Made by a program: the position numbers and the translations under genes. A stretch of DNA of 64,000 nucleotides from Holothuria scabra. Taxonomy: Eukaryota > Echinodermata > Holothuroidea > Aspidochirotida > Holothuriidae. Positions 44,873 to 53,611 of this stretch are shown in pieces. The notes beneath the pieces are model-generated. The model saw only the letters and a program-made list of their open reading frames with translations, searched no databases and was not told the DNA's origin. The stretch is from positions 33,237,903-33,301,902 of the forward strand of contig CM074179.1 in NCBI GenBank assembly GCA_037179385.1, written 5' to 3'. Numbering within the stretch: position 1 is the stretch's first letter; every line of letters starts with the position of its first letter.

Positions 44873-45573
44873 CAGATGCCGTACTCAACTTTCTCCAAGA
44901 TGCATTCGAAAAGTACGAATGCTTGACCTGTTACGGATGTGAATTAGACCATTCGAGCCAGAAGCACCATCCCTGTACCATGGAGTACGGGTCGTGGGAT
45001 TGGAACAAAACTCTGGCTTACGTGGACGAGAAGACGGTTCGAAGAACGTTTCGAGAGGTCCTGTCGCGTTTGGGTTTGAAAGAATGTGGTTATTCGTTCG
45101 AGAGATTATTTCCAATCATCATGATGTCATGGCGGGAAGAACCGTGCGACAACGAGACGTTCTGTAGTGTGGATTCGATCGACCGACAGAAGCGTCAACG
45201 AACACTCGTCGACCACAAACTGGTTTTTCCCGAGCGCATATCCAACGTAGTCGATGCTTGTCACGAGAAAGCATTAAACCACAACGCACATCGTTACAGA
45301 TTACGCATCCTGGCTTTGGAAGATGCAGAACGCAAGGGGTCCAAGAGCTTTGATCCAAACAGTGTCGTAGAGACATTCAAAAATGAAAGACAACACTTGG
45401 ACGATTTCGAGACTTTCGATAAATTGAATACGTGCGAAGCCATTGAGACAGAAATGAATCGCCTCAAAGATATGAATCATCTTCGAAGGGTTTTGACGAG
45501 ATACAACGACATATCGGGAAGGCTACGCCTGGCCGAGAGAATCGTAAACAAGCCCATGGATCCGACAGTCTAA
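44869..45573 (+). CDS. Polinton protein with CYGC...SSQ..H.C motif (234 aa)
   Basis: Intact 234-residue frame whose ATG overlaps the previous stop (ATGA). The N-terminus has LTCYGCELDHSSQKHHPC (residues 19-36), a Cys/His cluster of a type I associate with conserved Polinton and related small-DNA-virus proteins of unknown role; this is recollection, not a search result. The remainder is mainly alpha-helical and charged (ERQHLDDFETFDKLNTCEAI). Its neighbours are the upstream 113-aa gene and, after a TATA box, the WW-PC4 gene. Confidence 0.6.
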   Translation: MTDAVLNFLQDAFEKYECLTCYGCELDHSSQKHHPCTMEYGSWDWNKTLAYVDEKTVRRTFREVLSRLGLKECGYSFERLFPIIMMSWREEPCDNETFCSVDSIDRQKRQRTLVDHKLVFPERISNVVDACHEKALNHNAHRYRLRILALEDAERKGSKSFDPNSVVETFKNERQHLDDFETFDKLNTCEAIETEMNRLKDMNHLRRVLTRYNDISGRLRLAERIVNKPMDPTV

Positions 45574-45579
45574 AAACGT

Positions 45580-45588
45580 TATAAATAC
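45580..45588 (+). promoter_or_regulatory. TATA box of the WW-PC4 gene
   Basis: 'tataaatac' 74 bp upstream of the ATG at 45654 and just after the preceding stop. Confidence 0.6.
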
Positions 45589-45653
45589 GATGTTTATTAG
45601 GACTCTTCTTCATTTCTCATCGAGACACCAAAGCGAGCAGACGGGAAAAAACA

Positions 45654-46091
45654 ATGGCAGGCGTCTTAGAAAACAAAGCAGATTCAGTCTTGGAAGATGG
45701 ATGGGAAGAACAAGTCACCTCAGACTGCAAAACGATTTACGTGCGCCCCAGTACAGGCGAGATAACGTCGGACAGACCGTCCAGGGGAAAGCCGGTCAGA
45801 ACAAAATTTCAACCACCTGCTGTAGCACCAGGCAAACGAGAGGCCGAGCCTTTATTCGACGAAAAGAGACTGCCGTTGGGTGACGGAACGTTTGTCACCG
45901 TCAACGTATTCAAAGTGCACGTGAGAGACTTTTACGAAAACGAACGAAGCGTTTGGATACCGACCAAAAGAGGCATCACGCTCACCCCAGAACAATGGAG
46001 AGCATTATGTCGACATAAGCAAGCCGTGGAAGACGCCATCCGCTCCAATATTTCTAAGCTGTCTGGACTCTCGGGAAAGAGACGAAAATGA
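45654..46091 (+). CDS. WW-like + PC4-like (p15 coactivator) fusion protein
   Basis: 145 residues, intact. Residues about 13-43 (LEDGWEEQV, IYVRPSTGEI, DRP) have the spacing of a WW domain, but the second Trp position is Ser, so ligand binding may be altered. Residues about 80-135 match the PC4/p15 single-stranded-DNA-binding fold: VTVNVFKVHVRDFYE, a basic KRGITLTPEQW and a helical tail. PC4 domains bind ssDNA and modulate RNA polymerase II transcription. A role in element transcription or in protecting ssDNA during protein-primed replication is an inference. The C-terminus is basic (SGKRRK). It has its own TATA box. Confidence 0.7.
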   Translation: MAGVLENKADSVLEDGWEEQVTSDCKTIYVRPSTGEITSDRPSRGKPVRTKFQPPAVAPGKREAEPLFDEKRLPLGDGTFVTVNVFKVHVRDFYENERSVWIPTKRGITLTPEQWRALCRHKQAVEDAIRSNISKLSGLSGKRRK

Positions 46092-46372
46092 ACCGGTCGT
46101 GATCATCGAATGACTCTATGGATCGATTTGTACCATTCATCGATTTTTGATAAAGTTTCAATGTTATGTATATATTTCGTCGATTTAAATAATCTTTATA
46201 TCGCTCAGTGCTTTAAGATCGAATGGATCTTTATATCGTTTATTGCCTTTACATCGAATGAATCGTTATTGTGTTCGACATTTCACTCGTTAAATATCCT
46301 TTGCTCTGTAAACATTGTAACGACTTAAGGAAAGAATTCGAACAATAAAGTTTTCAAAACGTATATATTTTA
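46092..46372. other. AT-rich intergenic 3' region
   Basis: Between the WW-PC4 gene and repeat copy B. Open frames here are T-rich and unconvincing. AATAAA at 46344-46349 is a plausible polyadenylation signal for the upstream genes. Confidence 0.5.
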
Positions 46373-46435
46373 ACACGGAGCGGTACGTTTAATGTCTCAC
46401 ACGACGCTGAGATAGACCTCTAGCCGAGTCTGTGT
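46373..46435 (+). ncRNA. 63-nt structured repeat, copy B
   Basis: Closing stem ACACGGA ... TCTGTGT, against ATACGGA ... TCCGTAT in copies A and C. One pair changed T-A to C-G on both sides, and one G-C became G-T, so pairing is kept. The inner GTCTC ... GAGAT helix is unchanged. It starts about 24 bp after an AATAAA signal and 65 bp before the next ATG. Confidence 0.55.
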
Positions 46436-46499
46436 GTCTCGTCTTTATTTAAGAGTCGTTGCGAGTTCGTGTTCAATACTTTTGGTTTGGTCTTCCGAC

Positions 46500-46802
46500 A
46501 TGTCTACAGAAATCCGAAAAAACATCGTGGGTCTGCGAAATGCAGCACGAGAGCTCAAACCGGGTATCAGTTCTGAAAAGATGAAACGCTTACAAAACAA
46601 AATTGTCAGACATGCCCGACAATTAGAAAAATCGAAGGGGCACATCATCAGAAAACCTTTGTTGGATATCAGACATGTTTTGTTTATCATGGCAGGAGCA
46701 CGCGACTTTCGTCTTCCTGCAAGTTCTTATAAAACGATGAAAAAGAAACTCGCCAAAGCTCTTAATGCGATAGCTTTGAAATTAAAAATCACTCGTCGTT
46801 AG
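46500..46802 (+). CDS. Small basic Polinton protein (100 aa)
   Basis: Intact frame from ATG 46500 (MSTEIRKNIVGLRNAARELK) to 46802; an upstream in-frame GTG/ATG extension would run into repeat copy B and is disfavoured. Strongly basic and helical, ending LKITRR. Possibly a DNA-binding or virion core protein by composition only. It is followed 6 bp later by the second PC4-like gene. Confidence 0.55.
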   Translation: MSTEIRKNIVGLRNAARELKPGISSEKMKRLQNKIVRHARQLEKSKGHIIRKPLLDIRHVLFIMAGARDFRLPASSYKTMKKKLAKALNAIALKLKITRR

Positions 46803-46808
46803 GTCGTC

Positions 46809-47063
46809 ATGAGGAACGGACGCACTTCGTTTTTGCTCGGTGGATTAAGAAGAGCCACTGTAAAAATGCGCGGAGGTGAAGTTTACGTTGCCATTGGAGA
46901 ATGGATCAGGAATGTAGACGGAAGTCTCAAGGCTGGTAAAAAAGGAATCAATTTTGACGATCGACGAATGGCTCGCTCTTCAAGAACGAAGGCCCGATAT
47001 CATTCACGTCATCAAAAGGCTTTTACACATGCAAATGAAGAATGTCAAAGGGCGTATAAATAA
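46809..47063 (+). pseudogene. Second PC4-like protein, frameshifted
   Basis: 84-residue frame starting MRNGRTSFLLGGLRRATVKM, then GEVYVAIGEWI and GSLKAGKKGINF, matching the beta-sheet half of a PC4/p15 domain. After the T-run at about 46950-46954 the family's 'LT..EW..L' helix appears in a neighbouring frame rather than this one, so a one-base frameshift is likely. The present frame ends in unrelated Arg/His-rich residues. Unlike the 45654 protein there is no WW region. Two PC4 relatives in one element is unusual. Confidence 0.65.
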
Positions 47064-47067
47064 AAGG
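47055..47067 (+). promoter_or_regulatory. TATA box of the packaging ATPase gene
   Basis: 'tataaataaaagg' overlapping the end of the preceding frame, 33 bp upstream of the ATG at 47100. Confidence 0.6.
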
Positions 47068-47099
47068 GATTTCGAGTAAACGAATCATTTGCGATCGAC

Positions 47100-47771
47100 A
47101 TGTCAGAGGAAACGTTCGACGTCCGCCTGAAACACCCATTCACGTGTTTGATAGCAGGACCCACCGGCTGTGGAAAAACCGTGTGGTTATCCAGATTATT
47201 AAAGCATAAAGATCATTTGATCGATCCTGCTCCGTCGAACATCGTATGGTTTTACGGGGAATATCAACCCCTGTATGACGTCATCACTCGCACGTGTCCT
47301 GGAATAAAGTTTGTGGAAGATTTACCGGAACACATCGACTAGTACATCGATAAAAGTAAACCGAATCTCGTGGTCTTGGACGATTTGATGCACGAAACGG
47401 ATCGGCGTGTAGCCCAATTATTTACCAAAGGAAGTCATCACAAGAATTTATCCGTGATCCTGGTCTTACAAAACCTGTTTCAGAGAGCCAAAGAAATACG
47501 GACTATCAGTCTGAATGCCCATTACGTCGTGCTGTTTAAAAACCCTCGGGATGTTTCTGTGGTCGATCATCTTGCTCGACAAGTCGTACCGGGTCGTACG
47601 AAATTTCTTCGCGAAGCCTACGCGGATGCCACGTCGAGGCCGTACGGATACCTGTTCTTCGATTTCAAACCCGAAGGAGACGAACGCGTCCGATTCAGAA
47701 CGGATATTTTACCAGAAGAAGAAGGAGGAAACGGCATGGTCGTCTACGAACCCAAAAAACGACACTCTTGA
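47100..47771 (+). pseudogene. A32/FtsK-HerA-like genome-packaging ATPase
   Basis: Polinton/PRD1-lineage packaging motor that would pump DNA into the capsid. The Walker A motif AGPTGCGKT lies at residues ~20-28, Walker B NLVVLDDLM at ~87-95, and the downstream conserved LVLQNLFQ and HYVVLFKNPRD follow. One in-frame TAG at 47340-47342, between Walker A and B, truncates the product; the rest of the frame is open to 47771 (about 223 codons, near family length). The stop lies in the middle, so the fragment would lack Walker B. The next gene overlaps or abuts its end. Confidence 0.9.
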
Positions 47772-48111
47772 AAGAGTCTTTCTCTATTTGGTTCGTCGAA
47801 AACTGGATATCACGAGAGAAGACGTCGATGACCTCGTTCTGCTTAAAGCCTGGCATGTGGCACAGGAAGTAGACGCACGGGAAGACTGGAAATCGCTTTT
47901 GCAAGGACCTCATCGAAACGACGTGGAAAGTTTATTCCGATACATCGAAAGAGACGGATCCCCGACTCACGTCGTGCTCTTCTTACTGTTTTTCATCACG
48001 GTGGAAATGAATCGCGGACGTATAAGCATCGCGAGTTATCACGATGCCTGGCAACGACTCAAAAGATCGAGACTACCCACCTGTGACTGGGAAACGTGGA
48101 GTAGGTTATAA
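47770..48111 (+). CDS. Helical Polinton protein, start unclear
   Basis: The coding-like frame (LERVFLYLVRRKLDITREDV ... to stop at 48111) begins about at the ATPase stop. No ATG is in frame at the expected place, so the start codon may be lost or the protein is made by an unusual mechanism. The centre has a hydrophobic run (THVVLFLLFFITVEM). Unknown function. Confidence 0.4.
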   Translation, partial: ERVFLYLVRRKLDITREDVDDLVLLKAWHVAQEVDAREDWKSLLQGPHRNDVESLFRYIERDGSPTHVVLFLLFFITVEMNRGRISIASYHDAWQRLKRSRLPTCDWETWSRL

Positions 48112-48114
48112 AAG
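48107..48114 (+). promoter_or_regulatory. TATA box
   Basis: 'tataaaag' 46 bp upstream of ATG 48153, overlapping the preceding stop codon. Confidence 0.6.
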
Positions 48115-48152
48115 AGGAACAACTCTCGGAAACGTCATCAGTCGAGGATGCA

Positions 48153-48473
48153 ATGGCACTCGTGAAGGAACATTTCCCTCTTTTGCATTGTTTAGCACGA
48201 GGTCGACATATTTCGGACATTTTGAAAAAGTCTGACAGAAATCGCATACTTTGCTTGTGCGAGTGTGCTCTGAACGTGTTATACGGTAACGTTCCCCTGA
48301 CGGATAGCCAAAAGAAGACGCTCAAACGGTACAGACGCACGTTGAGAATACTCGCAGATAAGAAAGTGTCTCTCAGAGAGAAGAAGAAGAAACTCGAACA
48401 GAGAGGTGGTAGTGCCATTCTTCGACCGATGTGTCACGCCGTCGTCAAGAAATGGAACACGCCCGGAAAATGA
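48153..48473 (+). CDS. CECALNVL-type conserved small basic Polinton protein
   Basis: 106 residues, intact: MALVKEHFPLLHCLARG, CLCECALNVLYGNVPLTDSQ, then KRYRRTLRILADKKVSLREK and RGGS. This family is recurrent in Polintons and adintoviruses; its role is not established, and virion association is often assumed. The typical Gly-Gly hydrophobic end seems altered here (RGGSAILRPM). A decayed relative is at 28330-28560. The last 22 nt overlap the next gene. Confidence 0.75.
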   Translation: MALVKEHFPLLHCLARGRHISDILKKSDRNRILCLCECALNVLYGNVPLTDSQKKTLKRYRRTLRILADKKVSLREKKKKLEQRGGSAILRPMCHAVVKKWNTPGK

Positions 48474-49196
48474 TGTTGGTGCCGCACGGTTCGGTGACAC
48501 CTCAGGCTCCGATGGTGGACGGTTCGGGTGGAGTACATCGAGAAGACGTCACCAGTATTTTAAAAGACATAAGACATGCATTCGAAGTAAAATCTACCAG
48601 GAAACAGAGAGAATTTGACGTGGCCATCGAAAGGATCCTGAATAACGATAAACTTTCTCCGGACGAGAAAGCCAAGGCTTACCGACAAGTGATCCAACAG
48701 CAGAGGTTTTGGCGTCAAAGACGTAACGAAGACACGTTACCGAAAGACGGAGAAAGCGATCGGTTGGCCGTCAATTTCATTTTGGATGCAGTACCAAAGA
48801 CGTTTCGATCCAGAGCGGAAAGACTGGTTCACATTTTGAACCGAGGAGAGACAAAAGGTGCCAGGATCGCACATCACCGATCTCGTAAACCATCTAATGA
48901 GACAAAGAAAAACCTCGCATCCCGTCGGCCGAAATATTTTAGCTCGGGATTTACAACGTTTGAACGTACCTCACACACTCGTCGGAAACGAAGAACGTTG
49001 GGAAGCTATACACCGATCGCTGCCACCGAGAATAACTCCGAGAGCGACTACCGAATCTACGGGACGTAAAAGACGAAGACGAGGCCGTGGAAAGAAGCAG
49101 GTAGATGCAGAGGAAGAAGAAGAACAACATGGAGACATGTACGGCGTTCGTACCCCGCCACCATCTCCGGATAAAAGCACTTGGCTCACTTATTAA
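48452..49196 (+). pseudogene. Conserved Polinton protein, KMMLVP ... GSHITDL type
   Basis: Start at ATG 48452 (MEHARKMMLVP). The first frame runs through VAIERILNNDKLSPDEKAK and VNFILDAVPKTFRSRAERL. At about 48850-48860 the conserved continuation GSHITDLVNHLMRQRKTSHP and LNVPHTLVGNEERW moves to another frame, ending at 49196 after a basic/acidic tail. So one frameshift. Conserved across Polintons; function unknown. A decayed relative follows the same neighbour at 28577-29290. Confidence 0.75.
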
Positions 49197-49300
49197 ATGG
49201 TGTCACACCCGACCGCGACGTACATATGACGACATGGCAGGCGCCTGGAATAATCCATTCGTCCAACTTTGAGAATTTTTGAAAAATATCAGGTGTACCA

Positions 49301-50431
49301 GTGCTTGCTGCGGTAGCCGCATTAACGTCACTCATGATCGAACAGACGGAGACGCTACCGGACATCCTCCAAAACATATATTACGACGCATCGCATCCGG
49401 CTGGTTACAGAGGCATCGCAGAACTTCTAGGTCATGCGAGAAAGCAAAGACCTAATACCACGCTCGAAGAAGTGAAGCGTTGGTTGCAATCCGAAGACAC
49501 TTATACGTTGCATCGACCGGTCAGGCGAAAATACGAAAGGAATCGCGTGTACGTTCACGGTATCGACGACCAATGGCAAGCAGATCTGGTAGATGTCAAT
49601 GCTCTCTCCCGTCATAACAAAGGAATAAGATTTCTCTTGACTTGTATCGACATCTTTTCCAAATATGCATGGGTCGTCCCGGTCAAAGACAAGAAAGGAA
49701 AGACTATCGTCAAAGCTTTGGAAACTATACTGGACGGTCGACGTCCTCGCAAATTACAGACCGATAAAGGATCGGAATTCTTCAACAAGGATGTGAAACG
49801 TTTGTTGGCCGATCACGACGTCCATTTGTTTGCCACTCACAACGAAACCAAGGCGAGTGTCGTGGAGAGATTTAACAGAACGTTTAAAGAGAAGATGTGG
49901 AAATATCTCACCGCGAATAACACCTTACGGTATTTGGAAGCGTTACCTCGATTGGTCGAAAGCTACAACAGCGGTTATCATCGCAGTATAGGAAAATCAC
50001 CAAACGACGTGAGCGTGAAGAACGAATTGGAAGTTTGGAATCGCCTCTACCCGGATCTCAGAAGAAGAAAAAGAAGGAAACGTCCGACGTACCGTTTCGA
50101 GGTGGGAGATCGAGTGAGACTCAGTATGAACGTGAGACATTTTCGAAAGGGTTACTTGCCCCGCTGGACGGAAGAAATTTTTACCGTGTACAAAAGAATT
50201 CCCAGAAAACCGGTGGTGTATGCCTTGAAAGACTGGGACGGGGAAATCGTCGAAGGTACTTTTTACGAAACCGAACTTCAACGCGTCGAAAAAGATGACG
50301 CCGACGTTTTCAAAATCGAAAAGATATTACGCCGGAGAAAGGATAAAAATGGAAATGTACACTATTTCGTCAAGTGGAAAGGCTACCCTGCAAAGTTTAA
50401 CAGTTGGATCGATCGTATTATTAAACTGTGA
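49301..50431 (+). CDS. Retroviral-type integrase with C-terminal chromodomain
   Basis: 376-residue intact frame; either ATG 49301 or the internal ATG 49334 could start it. An HHCC-like N-terminal domain is not obvious. The rve core carries the DDE triad: D95 in QADLVDV, D155 in QTDKGSEF and E189 in ASVVERFN. An SH3-like basic segment (YRFEVGDRVRLSMNVRHF) follows, then a chromodomain at about residues 336-370 (KIEKILRRRKDKNGNVHYFV, WKGY). Polinton integrases insert the element with 6-bp duplications, as seen here. The chromodomain may guide insertion toward histone-marked chromatin. The gene has no break, unlike the polymerase. Confidence 0.95.
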   Translation: MLAAVAALTSLMIEQTETLPDILQNIYYDASHPAGYRGIAELLGHARKQRPNTTLEEVKRWLQSEDTYTLHRPVRRKYERNRVYVHGIDDQWQADLVDVNALSRHNKGIRFLLTCIDIFSKYAWVVPVKDKKGKTIVKALETILDGRRPRKLQTDKGSEFFNKDVKRLLADHDVHLFATHNETKASVVERFNRTFKEKMWKYLTANNTLRYLEALPRLVESYNSGYHRSIGKSPNDVSVKNELEVWNRLYPDLRRRKRRKRPTYRFEVGDRVRLSMNVRHFRKGYLPRWTEEIFTVYKRIPRKPVVYALKDWDGEIVEGTFYETELQRVEKDDADVFKIEKILRRRKDKNGNVHYFVKWKGYPAKFNSWIDRIIKL

Positions 50432-50480
50432 TGCGTGTCGTACGATACCTCACTCTAGACTTTAAAACTCGACGGTCGAC

Positions 50481-51197
50481 ATGGATTCGTTTTACGTGAC
50501 TCTACCGAGTAACAGTTCTATGGACATTTTTCCCGATAACGCATTGGCGCATTATTTCACTCATTTGAGTAAACCGTTGGAACTTAGAGGGAAATGGGAA
50601 GTGGCCATGTGTGGGTTTTTTTTTTGCGTGGTTCCGGGAAGCGGCGAAGATCAAATGGTATTCACTTATGGACACATACGCACCGACGTGGGTCCTGAAA
50701 AACTGGCCGAATTACTGTCGAAAAGCCACGAAAATGTCAGTTGGTCGTGGAGCGATTTGCAAGCTAAATTTACGGTCCGGGTGCGAACGAACGATCCCGC
50801 GTATTGTCGAGTGTTGGCATACGATCGCGCGGCTACCATCACGGGATTCACGTCACCGGTCGTGGGCATCATCGAAAACGCCGACGCCGAAACGTACGTC
50901 CATTTCCGTGCGACTCGACCGGCCGACTTACATCCCATTCATCAACTGTACGTGTACACCGATATCATCGAACACCAACTGGTCGGTGATACCACGGCAC
51001 CTCTTTTGAGGACCGTACCCGCCGGTAATACGTTTGGGGAGACGGTCGACGTGGACTTTACCAAGTTACATTATAAACCCGTGGCAAGATCCCTCGTCAA
51101 CAACATCGAAATCGATATAAGGGATGAGACCGGCAAGCGAATACCATTTCAAAACGGACGAGTTATCGTAAAACTACACTTCCGACAAAAATTATGA
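50481..51197 (+). CDS. Penton-like minor capsid protein
   Basis: 238 residues, intact. The N-terminus MDSFYVTLPSNSSMDIFPDN and the C-terminal half (LYVYTDIIEHQLVGDTTAPL, then LHYKPV and GRVIVKLHF) are the signature of the Polinton minor capsid protein, predicted as a single-jelly-roll penton counterpart at capsid vertices. A 10-T run encodes the odd FFF at residues 46-48, where the family usually has a Glu/Tyr-Pro segment; an indel pair or sequence error there is possible. Its stop overlaps the next ATG (ATGA). Confidence 0.8.
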   Translation: MDSFYVTLPSNSSMDIFPDNALAHYFTHLSKPLELRGKWEVAMCGFFFCVVPGSGEDQMVFTYGHIRTDVGPEKLAELLSKSHENVSWSWSDLQAKFTVRVRTNDPAYCRVLAYDRAATITGFTSPVVGIIENADAETYVHFRATRPADLHPIHQLYVYTDIIEHQLVGDTTAPLLRTVPAGNTFGETVDVDFTKLHYKPVARSLVNNIEIDIRDETGKRIPFQNGRVIVKLHFRQKL

Positions 51198-51604
51198 GTG
51201 GCATCCCCGTATTCACGGGTCCTTATTATCAAAGAGGTCACGGCTTGGGAGCAGCCCTCGGTGTATTCACAAGTGCCGTGCCGTTTTTAAAACCCATGCT
51301 CAAAAGCGTAGGTAAAAGCTTTCTAGCGGCCGGTTCCAACATTGCAAAAGATGTCATGACCGGAAAGAAACTGAGTACTGCAATGAAATCTCACGTGCAG
51401 AACGAGTTGGGAAAAGGAGTCAAGCGTGGATTGCAGGACATGGTAGACCAAACGGGTTCAGGGGCTAAAAGACGTCGTTGTGTCAAGAAGAAGAAGAAGA
51501 GAAAGCCTTCGAGGAAACCTATAAAAAGGAAACGTACGAGAAGAAAGGTCATTTCAAAACGGACCACCAAACGGAAAAGACGTGTTTCGGACATTTTCGA
51601 TTAA
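51194..51604 (+). CDS. Small basic virion/core protein (pVI/pX-like by position)
   Basis: 136 residues, intact, 4-nt ATGA overlap with the penton-like gene. The N-terminal Gly-rich amphipathic stretch (GHGLGAALGVFTSAVPFLKP) is typical of the Polinton protein encoded between penton and major capsid. The C-terminus is a long Lys/Arg tract with several nuclear-localisation-like clusters. By analogy with adenoviral minor proteins it could be a membrane-active or DNA-condensing virion component; that is inference from composition and position. Confidence 0.65.
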   Translation: MSGIPVFTGPYYQRGHGLGAALGVFTSAVPFLKPMLKSVGKSFLAAGSNIAKDVMTGKKLSTAMKSHVQNELGKGVKRGLQDMVDQTGSGAKRRRCVKKKKKRKPSRKPIKRKRTRRKVISKRTTKRKRRVSDIFD

Positions 51605-51610
51605 ACGATA

Positions 51611-52954
51611 ATGGCAGGACATAGAGACTCTTGCGAGTGTAGCAAATCCGAGATGGATCTTTTCAGCGTCCCACCCACGCAGACCGTCATCGAAAGAGGA
51701 AGTTGGGAAAAGATCAACCCCATCCAAGGCCTATCCGTACCTTACGAATTCCAAATCTCGGGAACCGGTGATCAATACATCGATTTGGAAGAAACGCAAC
51801 TTTACGTCAAGTGTAAAATCACCAAAGCAAACGGAGGCGCCATTGATATAGATGCTGCCAGCACTCCGGATAAAGTGGGACCCATCAATTATACTCTACA
51901 TTCGCTTTTCAAACAAGTCGACGTTTCTCTCAACGGTCAGGAAATTTCAGATTCGTCGTCGATGTATTGATACAGAGCTTATCTCGAAGCCCTCTTGAAC
52001 TACGGAGAAGAATCCAAAAAAGGTCAATTGTCTTCCGCACTGTATTACTCCGATACGGCCGGTAAATTAAACGCTGCTAACCCTTCCCTGGCCAATGGAA
52101 ACGAAGGACTCCAAGCGAGATCAAAATTTTTTGACGGAAGCGAAGAAGTCGAATTGATGGGACGTCTGCACTGCGACGTGTTTCACATGAACCGGTACAT
52201 GATGAACGGTGTCAGCGTGAAAGTAAAGCTCACTCCGAGTCAGGACGACTTTGTGCTGATGTCGAGTGTCGCGTCACCCAGTTATAAGATGAAAATTACG
52301 GAGATAGCTCTCTACGCCCGAAGAGTGACGCCCAGTCCCACCATTCTATTGCAACACGCCAAGATGTTAGCCTCCGGAGTCACGGCCAAGTATCCGATTC
52401 AGCGGGTCCAAATGAAGACGAAATCTATCCAGTCGGGAACCGCAAACGTCGTCACGGATCACCTCTGGTTGGGACAATTACCCCTTCGACTCATCTTTGG
52501 AATAGTGGCTGCCACCGCCTTCAACGGTGCTTACGATAAAAATCCTTTTTCATTTCAGCATTTGAACGTATCGAGCGTGACTCTCAGGTATGCGGGACAA
52601 CTGCATCCTTCCGATCCCATGAGACTGGACTTTGCAGACGACGACGAACCGTCCACCAAAACGTTGCGCGGATACGATTCTCTCTTCACGGCACTCCATA
52701 AAAAAGGCTCGAACGAGGATTTCGGTATAAGTCGAAATGAATATGAAAATGGTTACACGCTTTACGGTTTCGACTTTACACCCGATCTTTCGGACGGTGC
52801 GCATTATAACCGAAAACAAGAGGGTAGTTTGGATTTGTCCATACGTTTCAAAGAACCCACGACGGGATCCGTCATCTTGGTATGCTACGCCGAATTCGAT
52901 AGCATTATCGAAATCGATCAACACGGAAACGTTTCTTTCGACTTTGTGCGATGA
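51611..52954 (+). pseudogene. Double-jelly-roll major capsid protein, one in-frame stop
   Basis: 447-codon frame with all the family landmarks: MDLFSVPPTQTVIERGSWEK, then YIDLEETQLYVKCKI, NYTLHSLFKQVDVSLNGQEI, YRAYLEALLNYG, GRLHCDVFHMNRYM, AKYPIQR and NPFSFQHLNV. A TGA at 51968-51970 interrupts it just before YRAYLEALL; the rest is open to 52954. The protein would form the hexameric capsomers of an icosahedral capsid. With the stop only 119 residues would be made. The stop codon at the end overlaps the protease ATG. Confidence 0.92.
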
Positions 52955-53418
52955 ATAACCGGTCTTTGACAAAAGTGCTCGAAAATGACATCGATACGAA
53001 ATCCTCTTTTAAAGGCGTATTTGCTTCCGATACGTGTCCTCGTACCTTACAGCGAGGTAAATGTTACGTGATCAATACGGATCCGGTTGCTTTTCCAGGA
53101 AGGCACTGGGTTTGCGTGTACGTACCGCAAGGAAACGGTAGTGTAGAATATTTTGATTCGTACGGAAGACCGCCGACGACCGTGCCGGGTATAGCCGCTG
53201 CATTGAGGAATAGAAACGTCGTACATAATACAAAGCAAATTCAATCGCTTTATTCCGATGTTTGTGGACATTATTGCATTTATTTTTTAAAACGACGTTG
53301 CGGGGGGAAATCGATGCATCAAATCGTCCAAATGTTTACCGACAATCCGCGACGAAACGATAAGTATGTAAAACGTTTGATCCGTCCTTTGTTAAATAGT
53401 AACGAAATGCGTGTATGA
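52951..53418 (+). CDS. Adenain-like cysteine protease (maturation protease)
   Basis: 155 residues, intact, ATGA overlap with the capsid gene. The catalytic residues expected for the C5/adenain fold are visible: H52 in GRHWVCVYV, D69 in EYFDSYGR, a Gln at 97 or 98 in KQIQSL, and C105 in SDVCGHYCIYF. It would process capsid precursors. Shorter than adenoviral relatives but normal for Polintons. Confidence 0.93.
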   Translation: MNNRSLTKVLENDIDTKSSFKGVFASDTCPRTLQRGKCYVINTDPVAFPGRHWVCVYVPQGNGSVEYFDSYGRPPTTVPGIAAALRNRNVVHNTKQIQSLYSDVCGHYCIYFLKRRCGGKSMHQIVQMFTDNPRRNDKYVKRLIRPLLNSNEMRV

Positions 53419-53606
53419 TGTGTTTAAGAAATATATTCGAATGTTTCAAAATGTTGTTATGTTTATCGAAGAATTGTCGTTGCAAAATGTTTAAAATTAA
53501 TTATAATATTAGCAAAAATGAAAAAATTTTACGATTGTTTAAAGAAAGTTTTAGAAAAATTTTTCTTTGTTATTGTTGTTGTTATAAAAAGTATTGTACG
53601 TTTTAA
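53415..53606 (+). CDS. Possible small Cys-rich ORF after the protease
   Basis: ATG overlaps the protease stop (ATGATG). 63 residues rich in Lys, Phe and Cys (CLSKNCRCKMF, FLCYCCCYKKYC), in very AT-rich DNA. It could be a real short gene or just 3' UTR; its end abuts an inserted element. Confidence 0.25.
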   Translation: MMCLRNIFECFKMLLCLSKNCRCKMFKINYNISKNEKILRLFKESFRKIFLCYCCCYKKYCTF

Positions 53607-53611
53607 AAAGT

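Noticed and set aside
53594..53610. 'tgtacgttttaaaaag' resembling the LINE tail end
   Set aside because: The preceding bases do not match the tail (no 'gtgcc...gtttc') and there is no flanking duplication; likely chance in AT-rich DNA.
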